Positions 1 through 5,076 of a stretch of 5,911 nucleotides of DNA are shown here, one piece after another. The position numbers and the translations under genes are program-made. Each line of letters starts with the position of its first letter. Within the stretch, counting starts at the first letter, position 1. Origin of the DNA: Burkholderiales bacterium (lineage in GTDB: Bacteria > Pseudomonadota > Gammaproteobacteria > Burkholderiales > Chitinimonadaceae); the NCBI GenBank assembly GCA_019234745.1, contig JAFAKZ010000585.1:1-5911 (forward strand). The letters run 5' to 3'. Under the pieces are notes generated by a model. That model saw nothing but the letters and a program-made list of their open reading frames with translations. It was not told the DNA's origin and searched no databases.

Positions 1-1
1 G

Positions 2-331
2 CTGTCGAGCGAATTCACCGCCGCTTGGCCCAAGCGCGTCATCAATATCCACCACAGCTTCCTGCCCGCCTTCGATGGCGCCAAGCCCTACCATCGTGCC
101 CACGAGCGTGGCGTGAAGCTGATCGGCGCCACCAGTCACTACGTGACCGAGGTGCTGGACGACGGCCCCATCATCGAGCAGGACGTGACGCGCATCTCGC
201 ACCGTGACACGGTCGACGACCTGATCCAGAAGGGCCGCGACCTGGAGCGCATCGTGCTGTCGCGCGCCGTGCGCTGGCACCTGGATCACCGCGTGCTGGT
301 GTATGGCAACAAGACAGTGGTATTCGACTGA
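2..331 (+). CDS. purU: Formyltetrahydrofolate deformylase, C-terminal part (5' end outside window)
   Basis: PurU hydrolyses 10-formyltetrahydrofolate to formate and tetrahydrofolate in the cytoplasm, supplying formate to PurT-dependent purine synthesis and balancing the one-carbon pool. The reading frame is open from base 2 and ends at TGA 329-331, leaving 109 codons of a protein usually about 280-290 residues long, so the N-terminal ACT domain and the start of the formyltransferase-like domain lie outside. Visible landmarks are NIHHSFLPAF (Asn codon at 44-46 and the His two residues on, which match the catalytic Asn and His of the formyltransferase fold), AKPYHRAHERGVKLIGAT, and LDDGPIIEQDV, whose first Asp (158-160) matches the catalytic Asp. 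The ending RVLVYGNKTVVFD is typical of PurU. It is a housekeeping gene, probably unrelated in function to the secretion genes downstream. The family call is secure; an internal ATG at 113 is not the real start. Confidence 0.94.
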   Translation: MSSEFTAAWPKRVINIHHSFLPAFDGAKPYHRAHERGVKLIGATSHYVTEVLDDGPIIEQDVTRISHRDTVDDLIQKGRDLERIVLSRAVRWHLDHRVLVYGNKTVVFD

Positions 332-503
332 GCTAGGCGCTCATCGCGTCCCATTATGTAAATCCCCCATCAGTTTGTAACGGATGCAACCAGGCTGCGG
401 GCAGCTGGCATACACTGTCGTACACACTGACGATGCCCGGAATTTGTCCATCGACGAATCGGTCCAAGGCGCCGAGCCGTCAACAAAATGGAGGAACGCC
501 ACC
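332..503. other. Non-coding gap between purU and the lipoprotein gene
   Basis: This 172-nt stretch is less GC-rich than its surroundings (for example around 352-380) and holds no convincing gene. The frame of the downstream lipoprotein is open back to 384, but the predicted peptide there has no signal-peptide character and the strong ribosome site lies at 490-495. A promoter for the next gene is expected here, but I found no good pair of -35 and -10 hexamers. An imperfect tandem repeat sits at 411-432. Confidence 0.5.
490..495 (+). promoter_or_regulatory. Shine-Dalgarno site of the lipoprotein gene
   Basis: GGAGGA lies 8 nt before ATG 504. It is the strongest ribosome-binding site in the window and decides the start at 504 over the in-frame ATG at 384. 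Confidence 0.75.
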
Positions 504-893
504 ATGAAACGCGTGATTCGCCTGAGCTTGCTGGCCGCGGCGACGGCCATGCTGCCCGCCTGCGCTACACTGCCCGGCATCAGCATGCTGGACGGCAGCC
601 GCCAGTACGACCGTACCGACTACCATCTGGAGCGGGTGTGGGTGACGGAGATCGACGGTAGCTCGTCTGTCGACCGCAACCCGGTGCGCGTCGACCCGGG
701 TGACCACACGCTGATGGTGCAGGCGCACGCCGTGGCCGGTTTCCACGAGCCGCCCGTGATGACCGTGAAGTTCCACGTCGAGCCGTGCAAGACCTACTAC
801 CTTGCTGCACGGCGGGAAAACCGCCTGTCGCAGCAGTTCGAACTCGTCACGCAGGAAGTCGAACCACTAGCGGGTTGCACGATGCCCAAGTAA
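504..893 (+). CDS. Small predicted lipoprotein of unknown function
   Basis: This 129-residue protein begins with a lipoprotein-type signal peptide: charged MKRVIR, a hydrophobic run LSLLAAATAM, then LPAC with Cys20 as the probable lipidated residue. Pro at -2 is not the commonest lipobox residue but is tolerated. Residues 2-3 of the mature form are Ala-Thr, with no Asp at +2, so outer-membrane sorting is more likely than inner-membrane retention (inference). The mature part is polar, with a segment NPVRVDPGDHTLMVQ (59-73) like the beta-rich 'PG-H' segments of several small envelope proteins, and PCKTYYLAARRENRL (94-108). Cys95 and Cys125 could form a disulphide in the periplasm. I recall similar uncharacterised lipoproteins in beta- and gammaproteobacteria with the same C+xYY and terminal GC pattern, but I cannot name the family. 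The start is fixed by GGAGGA at 490-495. The gene lies between purU and a membrane-protein gene; a link to type II secretion is not shown. Confidence 0.8.
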   Translation: MKRVIRLSLLAAATAMLPACATLPGISMLDGSRQYDRTDYHLERVWVTEIDGSSSVDRNPVRVDPGDHTLMVQAHAVAGFHEPPVMTVKFHVEPCKTYYLAARRENRLSQQFELVTQEVEPLAGCTMPK

Positions 894-960
894 GCTGGCG
901 GGCTTGTGATTGATTTTCTGGTTCCGCCTGTCGCGCTAGTGACCGGCGGGCCGAGCCTGC

Positions 961-1578
961 ATGCGTAAATTCCTGCACGACGCCGTCGACCTCGCCCTGT
1001 TCCGCTTCAAGCCGCTGGACCACTATGTCTACGAATGGTGGGTCCCCGTCCTTTGCGTGGCGCTTCAGGGTACCGTCCTTTCCGCCTTCGCCACCGACCT
1101 CAATACCGGTGTCATACAACGTACGGTATTCTTGATCGCTTCGAACCTGGTGGAGACGCTGCTCGCCTCGCTGTTCTTTGGCTGGTGGGTGCGGCTGGAC
1201 AAGCGCTGCACGCAAAAGGGCACTTTGTTCCCGCTGATGGCGCTGCTGCAAAGCGCAATCGTCCTGCTGGCGGTGGCGACGGTCTTGCCGCCCGGGCTCA
1301 ACGCGCTCGCCATGCTGGCCATCTGTCTTTACGCGCTGGTTGTGCAAGTCCGGGCCATTTCGCATAGCACGGGCATCGGTACGGGCCATACGGTCGCTGG
1401 CATGCTCGCGTTTCTGCCCGCGCAACTCCTGTTGATGTTATTGTCCACGCAAATTGCAACGGGGCTGGGTTGGGTGGATAAATCCATGCAGTTGCAGGAC
1501 GATAAGGCCGACGTTACAACGCCGGCCACGAAGGAAAATACGACCAAGCCGACCAAGAGCGGCGAGGGAGAAAGTTAG
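961..1578 (+). CDS. Unrecognised multi-pass membrane protein upstream of gspF
   Basis: This 205-residue protein has about five hydrophobic segments (near 25-44, 53-77, 90-110, 114-132 and 144-167), a short amphipathic N-terminus (MRKFLHDAVDLALFRFKPLD), and a hydrophilic Thr/Lys/Asp/Glu-rich tail from about 172 to the end. It is therefore probably an inner-membrane protein with a flexible soluble tail. An in-frame TGA at 940-942 rules out a longer N-terminus, and ATG 961 is the first start; only a weak GGCGGG (945-950) precedes it. The helix count and the stretch VQVRAISHSTGIGTGHTVAG (129-148) loosely recall bacterial Yip1-domain proteins, but this is a weak guess and no function can be given. 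It ends 12 nt before gspF, so the two are likely co-transcribed. It is not GspC, GspL, GspM or GspN: those have one membrane segment and a large periplasmic or cytoplasmic domain. Confidence 0.8.
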   Translation: MRKFLHDAVDLALFRFKPLDHYVYEWWVPVLCVALQGTVLSAFATDLNTGVIQRTVFLIASNLVETLLASLFFGWWVRLDKRCTQKGTLFPLMALLQSAIVLLAVATVLPPGLNALAMLAICLYALVVQVRAISHSTGIGTGHTVAGMLAFLPAQLLLMLLSTQIATGLGWVDKSMQLQDDKADVTTPATKENTTKPTKSGEGES

Positions 1579-1590
1579 AGAAAGTCAGAT

Positions 1591-2799
1591 ATGTCTGGAT
1601 TCCGCTATCAGGCGCTCGACGCCGGCGGCAAGTCCGTCGAGGGTGTGGTCGAGGCCGACAACGCGCGCAGCGCGCGTGCCAGCCTGCGCGAGCAGGGGCT
1701 GTGGGTTGCCGAGCTCAACGAGCTGACTGAGGGCGCCGCCGACGGCAAGCAGAGCCGCCGCGCCGGCGTCTCCACGGCCGAACTGGCGCTGATCACGCGC
1801 CAGTTCTCGACGCTTTTGGAAGCGGGCCTCACTATCGAGCGCGCCCTTACCGTGCTGATCGAACAGGCGGAGAACCCGCGCGCGCGCGACGTGCTCGCCG
1901 GCATTCGCAGCGAAGTGTTGGCTGGCGCACCACTTTCTGTCGCGCTCACGCGACACCCGCGCGTCTTCCCCGAACTTTATCGCACCATCGTGCGCGCCGG
2001 CGAAGAGTCGGGCAAGGCGGCCGGCGTTATGCAGCGCCTGGCCGACTATATCGAGGCGCGCCAGGCCCTGTCGGCCAAGGTGGCGCTCGCCTTCGTCTAC
2101 CCGGCCGTGGTGCTGGGCGTATCGGCATTGGTTATCGTCGGCATGCTGTACTGGGTGGTGCCGCAGATGGTGTCCGTATTCCAGAGCACCAAGCAGCAGC
2201 TGCCTTTCCTTACCCGCGCGCTGCTGGCCGTTTCGCACGCGATTCGTGAATACGGTTTCGTCGGCCTCGTGGCGCTCGTATTGGCCGGCGCCGCCGCCGC
2301 CTGGGCCTTCAAGAAAGAAGCAGTGCGCGTAGCCGTCGACGGCATGCTGCTGCGCATCCCCCTGTTTGGCCGCCTCAACCGGGCCGGCAATACGGCGCGC
2401 CTGGCGAGTACGCTCTCCATCCTGGCCGGCAGCGGCGTGCCGCTCTTGCGCGCCATGGATGCGGCAGCTGGCGTGGTGGGCAACCGCGTGCTGCGCGCCG
2501 CCGTCAACGATGCCTCGCGCGATGTGCGCGAAGGCGCGACGCTCTCGAACGCGCTCGACCGCACCAAGCTGTTCCCGCCCGTGCTGATCCACCTGATCGG
2601 CAGCGGCGAGGCCAGCGGCCGGCTCGATACCATGCTCGACCGTGCTGCCCGCCAGCAGGCGGGCGAACTGGAACAACGCGTGTCCACCTTCACCAGCCTC
2701 CTGGGTCCGCTCATGGTATTGCTGATGGGGGGCGCCGTGCTATTGATCGTGCTGGCCATCCTGCTGCCCATCTTCGAAATGAACAATATGGTGAAGTGA
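1591..2799 (+). CDS. gspF: Type II secretion system inner-membrane platform protein GspF
   Basis: GspF is the polytopic core of the T2SS inner-membrane platform; it contacts the GspE ATPase and GspL and is thought to couple ATP hydrolysis to pseudopilus assembly. The 402 residues match the usual length of about 400. The N-terminal part FRYQALDAGGKSVEGVVEAD (4-23) is typical, and two T2SSF domains follow. Their internal duplication is visible: QFSTLLEAGLTIERAL (71-86) pairs with TLSILAGSGVPLLRAM (274-289), and RAGEESGKAAGVMQRLADY (135-153) pairs with GSGEASGRLDTMLDRAARQ (337-355). Membrane segments lie near 168-192, 222-240 and 370-394. The ending LPIFEMNNMVK is characteristic. The start ATG 1591 has only a purine-rich stretch (1577-1584) as ribosome site, so translation may depend on the gene 12 nt upstream. 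The partner gspE is not adjacent on the visible side, unlike the common gspE-gspF order. The related PilC of type IV pili is less likely, given the pseudopilin genes downstream. Confidence 0.96.
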   Translation: MSGFRYQALDAGGKSVEGVVEADNARSARASLREQGLWVAELNELTEGAADGKQSRRAGVSTAELALITRQFSTLLEAGLTIERALTVLIEQAENPRARDVLAGIRSEVLAGAPLSVALTRHPRVFPELYRTIVRAGEESGKAAGVMQRLADYIEARQALSAKVALAFVYPAVVLGVSALVIVGMLYWVVPQMVSVFQSTKQQLPFLTRALLAVSHAIREYGFVGLVALVLAGAAAAWAFKKEAVRVAVDGMLLRIPLFGRLNRAGNTARLASTLSILAGSGVPLLRAMDAAAGVVGNRVLRAAVNDASRDVREGATLSNALDRTKLFPPVLIHLIGSGEASGRLDTMLDRAARQQAGELEQRVSTFTSLLGPLMVLLMGGAVLLIVLAILLPIFEMNNMVK

Positions 2800-2809
2800 C
2801 AGGGTGACG

Positions 2810-3160
2810 ATGGCGGTCGACGAGAGCACGACGGTAGGCGAACTCAAGGCAAAGGTGGAGGCCTTCGTGGCTGCGCGGCAGTGGGCGCGCTTCCACACGG
2901 GCAAGAACCTCGCCATGAGCATCGCCATCGAGGCGGCCGAGCTGATGGAACATTTTCAGTGGTCGCCGGAACTGCCCGAAGCGTTGGATAGGGCAGAGGT
3001 AGCGGAAGAATTGGCGGATGTAGTGATCTATGCCTTGGCACTGGCCAATCGCCTCGAACTCGACGTCGCGGCGGCGGTCACAGCCAAGCTGGATAAAAAC
3101 GAGACCCGTTTCCCGGTTACGGCCGGCGGGCAACACCCCTTTGCAAAGGAGCAGCAATGA
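2810..3160 (+). CDS. MazG-like nucleotide pyrophosphohydrolase (RS21-C6/dCTP pyrophosphatase type)
   Basis: This 116-residue all-alpha protein looks like a small cytoplasmic enzyme that hydrolyses (d)NTPs to (d)NMP and pyrophosphate, as a house-cleaning or pool-control activity. The sequence shows the MazG-type metal site: Glu41-x-x-Glu44 in IAIEAAELMEHFQW (38-51) and Glu67-x-x-Asp70 in EVAEELADVVIYALALAN (63-80). It also shows HTGKNL (29-34), and a C-terminal KLDKNETRFP (93-102), which is characteristic of the RS21-C6/DCTPP1 branch. Length fits that single-domain branch, not the two-domain MazG of E. coli. The exact substrate cannot be read; dCTP or modified dCTP is a family-based guess. ATG 2810 is preferred, with AGGG at 2801-2804; GTG 2804 is an in-frame alternative two codons upstream. 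The gene begins 10 nt after gspF and shares ATGA (3157-3160) with gspG, so it is embedded in the secretion operon although no role in secretion is known. Confidence 0.9.
   Translation: MAVDESTTVGELKAKVEAFVAARQWARFHTGKNLAMSIAIEAAELMEHFQWSPELPEALDRAEVAEELADVVIYALALANRLELDVAAAVTAKLDKNETRFPVTAGGQHPFAKEQQ
3145..3151 (+). promoter_or_regulatory. Shine-Dalgarno site of gspG
   Basis: AAAGGAG lies inside the last codons of the pyrophosphohydrolase gene, 5 nt before ATG 3157. Its strength fits the high demand for the major pseudopilin. Confidence 0.7.
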
Positions 3161-3582
3161 AGTGGCAACGCACCGTACAGCGCGGTTTTACGCTGATCGA
3201 AATCCTTGTCGTCATCGCCATCCTCGCCATCCTGGGCGCCTTGGTGGTGCCGAAGATCATGAGCCGTCCCGATGAGGCGCGCGTTGCCGCCGCCCACCAG
3301 GACGTGCAGGCCGTCATGCAGGCGCTCAAGCTCTATAAGCTGGACAACGGCGTCTATCCGAGCGCCGAGCAGGGCCTGAATGCCCTGGTGGAGCGCCCGA
3401 CGGCCGGCCAGGTGCCGAGCAACTGGAAGTCCTATCTCGACAAGCTGCCTACCGACCCTTGGGGCCATCCCTATGTCTACCTCAACCCCGGCATCAAGAA
3501 CGAGGTCGACGTGATGAGCTACGGCGCCGATGGCAAGCCGGGCGGCGAGGGTAACGACGCCGATATCGGCTCGTGGATGTAG
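3157..3582 (+). CDS. gspG: Type II secretion system major pseudopilin GspG
   Basis: GspG is the main subunit of the periplasmic pseudopilus that pushes folded exoproteins through the GspD secretin. The 141-residue precursor has a 10-residue leader MKWQRTVQRG, cleaved and N-methylated by the prepilin peptidase (GspO/PilD) at G10^F11, then FTLIEILVVIAILAILGALVVP with the conserved Glu15 (mature +5). Diagnostic GspG segments follow: RPDEARVAAAHQDVQAVMQAL (37-57, shown in part by RPDEAR and QAVMQAL), LYKLDNGVYPSAEQGLNALV (59-78), LPTDPWGHPYVYLNPG (97-112), and the C-terminal loop SYGADGKPGGEGNDADIGSW (121-140), whose Asp residues match the calcium site that stabilises GspG. Length is normal for the family. 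The start overlaps the preceding stop in ATGA and has a good ribosome site at 3145-3151. Confidence 0.97.
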   Translation: MKWQRTVQRGFTLIEILVVIAILAILGALVVPKIMSRPDEARVAAAHQDVQAVMQALKLYKLDNGVYPSAEQGLNALVERPTAGQVPSNWKSYLDKLPTDPWGHPYVYLNPGIKNEVDVMSYGADGKPGGEGNDADIGSWM

Positions 3583-3588
3583 GCCTAC
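3579..3588. repeat. 10-bp perfect palindrome over the gspG stop codon
   Basis: GTAGGCCTAC is its own reverse complement and includes the gspG TAG stop (3580-3582). It opens the 73-nt gap before gspH, the longest gap inside this gsp run. No U-tract directly follows a stable stem, so it does not look like an intrinsic terminator; it may be chance. Confidence 0.4.
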
Positions 3589-3655
3589 TGTTTTCGTAGT
3601 GCTTGTGTCCTCCGCCTCTGCATCCATCAGCGACCGCGCATTCGTTCTTCGACCT

Positions 3656-4138
3656 ATGCGCGGTTTCACGTTGATTGAAATCCTCGTGGTGCTCGTTATC
3701 GTCGCTATCATCGTCACGATGGCGGCGGTGCACTTCGGTCCGTCCGATACCGATCGTGCCCAGCAAGAGGCCGAGCGCCTGCAACTGCTGCTGGAGAACG
3801 CCAGCGACGAGGCGATCGCCACGGGCCAGACGCTGGGCTGGTCGATCGACGGCAATAGCGGCTATCGCTTCTGGCGCCAGACGGAGACGGGCTGGCAAAT
3901 GGTGGACGACAACGACCTGCTGCGCCCGCGTACGCTGCCCGACCGCATCCGCGTGGACAATGTCCGCGTCAACCTTGCGCCCGCCAGCGAGGGCCGCGTC
4001 GTTTTCCTGCCGTCCGGCGTGAATACGCCGTTCAGCATGGATGTGAGTACGGAGAATTTCGTACGTCGCCTTACTGCCGACCCGATTGGCCACATCCAGA
4101 TTTCAGGGGGGAGCGATGCCGCGCCAGCCGCTCAGTAA
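3656..4138 (+). CDS. gspH: Type II secretion system minor pseudopilin GspH
   Basis: GspH is a minor pseudopilin that in known systems links the I-J-K tip to the GspG shaft. From ATG 3656 the precursor is 160 residues, with the cleavage motif G3^FTLIE, Glu8 at mature +5, and a hydrophobic helix to about residue 26. The segment AERLQLLLENASDEAIATGQ (39-58) followed by LGWSIDGNSGYRFW (60-73) is typical of GspH; the C-terminal half is a beta-rich domain as expected. The start is the weak point: the leader would be only MRG, and no Shine-Dalgarno sequence precedes it. The frame is open upstream to 3530, and GTG codons at 3599 and 3605 would give longer leaders (about 18-20 residues). I prefer 3656 because it is the only ATG between the gspG stop and the cleavage site. 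Its 3' end overlaps gspI by 23 nt. Confidence 0.9.
   Translation: MRGFTLIEILVVLVIVAIIVTMAAVHFGPSDTDRAQQEAERLQLLLENASDEAIATGQTLGWSIDGNSGYRFWRQTETGWQMVDDNDLLRPRTLPDRIRVDNVRVNLAPASEGRVVFLPSGVNTPFSMDVSTENFVRRLTADPIGHIQISGGSDAAPAAQ
4105..4113 (+). promoter_or_regulatory. Shine-Dalgarno-like site of gspI
   Basis: AGGGGGGAG lies inside the 3' end of gspH just before ATG 4116. It supports this start over the in-frame TTG at 4086, which would give an atypically long leader. Confidence 0.6.
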
Positions 4139-4499
4139 GCCCCAGGGCTTCACGCTGATCGAAGTCCTTATTGCGCTGGTCGTGATCGGCATCGCCATGG
4201 CCGCAGCCGTACGCGCCACCATGGCCGTCACCGACGAGTCGCTCACCCTGCGCCGCCATCTGGCCGGCAACTGGGTAGCGCAGAACCACATCAATGGCTA
4301 CGTTGCGCGTGGCCAATTCCCAAGCGCGGGCGAGCAGTCGGGTACTGAGGATGAGGCAGGTCTTAGCTTCGCCTGGCACGAGAAAGTATCGGACACGCCC
4401 AACGGCTCCTTCCGCCGCGTGGAAGTGCGCGTAACCGCGCCGGGCAGCGATCACGCCGACGCCATCCTGATCGGGTATGTCACCAATGTCCCCCATTGA
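4116..4499 (+). CDS. gspI: Type II secretion system minor pseudopilin GspI
   Basis: GspI nucleates the I-J-K tip complex of the pseudopilus. From ATG 4116 the precursor has 127 residues, a normal GspI length of about 120-130. The leader MPRQPLSKPQG is followed by cleavage at G11^F12, then FTLIEVLIALVVIGIAMAAAV with Glu16 at mature +5. The body matches GspI: NWVAQNHINGYVARGQFPSAG (start NWVAQN, Trp then Ala-x-Asn), AGLSFAWHEKVSDTPNGSFR, and RRVEVRVT. The very hydrophobic FTLIEVLIAL start and the short C-terminal domain separate it from GspG and GspH. It starts 23 nt inside gspH and overlaps gspJ by up to 23 nt, which suggests coupled translation and a fixed H:I:J ratio. Confidence 0.94.
   Translation: MPRQPLSKPQGFTLIEVLIALVVIGIAMAAAVRATMAVTDESLTLRRHLAGNWVAQNHINGYVARGQFPSAGEQSGTEDEAGLSFAWHEKVSDTPNGSFRRVEVRVTAPGSDHADAILIGYVTNVPH
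4146..4163 (+). repeat. 18-nt exact repeat, copy in gspI cleavage-site region
   Basis: GGCTTCACGCTGATCGAA encodes GFTLIE at the prepilin-peptidase site of gspI and recurs exactly at 4516-4533 in gspJ. The corresponding stretches in gspG (from 3184) and gspH (from 3662) are similar but not identical. Shared protein constraint and codon bias explain it best. Confidence 0.8.
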
Positions 4500-5076
4500 T
4501 CGCCGCCGTGCTGCTGGCTTCACGCTGATCGAAATCCTGATCGCGCTGGCCATCTTCGCCGTGGTGGCCATGATCGCCTACCAGGGCGTGTCGCGCATGG
4601 CGACGGTCAAGACCACGCTGGACGCCGACAACCGCAAGTGGCGCGACATTGCCGTGGCCATGGCGCGCATGGATGACGATTTCTCGCATGTGGCTGACCG
4701 CTCCTACCGCGATGCGGGCGGTGTGTCGCAGGCCTCGTTCCGCGGTAGCGCCGGGCCCATCGATATCGATGGCGCGCAGCTGGAGCTGGTGCGGCTCGAC
4801 GCTAATCGGCTCGTGCACCTGGGCTACCGACTGCGGCAGAACAAGCTGGAGCTGCTGCTATGGGACACGCTGGACCTCGGCCCGCGCGCCGTGCCGACGG
4901 CACTGCCGCTGCTCGACCATGTCGCCTCGCTCGACTTCCGCTACGTGGACAAGTCCGGTCAGTGGCAGTTTTCCTGGCCGCTGAGCGTTGCCCTGCAGCA
5001 GCCGCCGCGCGGCGTCGAAGTGAAGATCACGCTGGAGTCGGGTGAGACCATCACCCGCCTGTTCGCCCTGCCATGA
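4477..5076 (+). CDS. gspJ: Type II secretion system minor pseudopilin GspJ
   Basis: GspJ is the second member of the I-J-K tip complex. The precursor is 199 residues from ATG 4477, or 196 from ATG 4486; both fit the family (about 190-210). The leader MSPMSPIDRRRAAG ends at G14^F15, followed by FTLIEILIALAIFAVVAMIA with Glu19 at mature +5. Typical features downstream are WRDIAVAMARMDDDFSHVADR (55-75, beginning WRDIAVAM and ending DDDFSHVADR), LVHLGYRLRQNKLELLLWD (112-130) and VEVKITLESGETITRLFAL near the C-terminus. No strong ribosome site precedes either ATG, so translation probably depends on gspI, whose stop (4497-4499) lies just inside this gene. It shares ATGA with gspK at 5073-5076. An 18-nt stretch around the cleavage site is identical to that of gspI. 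Confidence 0.94.
   Translation: MSPMSPIDRRRAAGFTLIEILIALAIFAVVAMIAYQGVSRMATVKTTLDADNRKWRDIAVAMARMDDDFSHVADRSYRDAGGVSQASFRGSAGPIDIDGAQLELVRLDANRLVHLGYRLRQNKLELLLWDTLDLGPRAVPTALPLLDHVASLDFRYVDKSGQWQFSWPLSVALQQPPRGVEVKITLESGETITRLFALP
4516..4533 (+). repeat. 18-nt exact repeat, copy in gspJ cleavage-site region
   Basis: Second copy of the direct repeat at 4146-4163, in the same reading frame and at the same functional position (GFTLIE) of gspJ, 370 bp downstream. Confidence 0.8.

Noticed and set aside
329..343. Inverted repeat TGAGC-n5-GCTCA at the purU stop as a terminator
   Set aside because: The stem is only 5 bp and no T-run follows, so it does not meet the pattern of an intrinsic terminator.
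384..503. 40-codon N-terminal extension of the lipoprotein
   Set aside because: The extension would bury the signal peptide, has no ribosome site, and ATG 504 is preceded by GGAGGA at the right distance.
910..940. Possible sigma-70 promoter before the membrane-protein gene (TTGATT at 910-915)
   Set aside because: No acceptable -10 hexamer lies at 16-18 nt spacing; the bases there are GC-rich.
1585..2676. Long minus-strand open frame (363 codons) opposite gspF
   Set aside because: The + strand carries an unmistakable GspF across the same bases. The antisense product is rich in Arg, His, Gly and Gln with no domain pattern, as expected of a shadow frame in high-GC DNA.
3028..3855. Minus-strand open frame (275 codons) opposite gspG and gspH
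   Set aside because: It spans several well-supported + strand genes and its product has no recognisable family. It is a high-GC antisense shadow.
3180..4540. Recurring minus-strand peptides ISISVKP and DFDQRE, which look like a repeated protein motif
   Set aside because: They are the antisense reading of the conserved FTLIEIL codons in the four pseudopilin genes, so the repetition comes from the + strand signal region.
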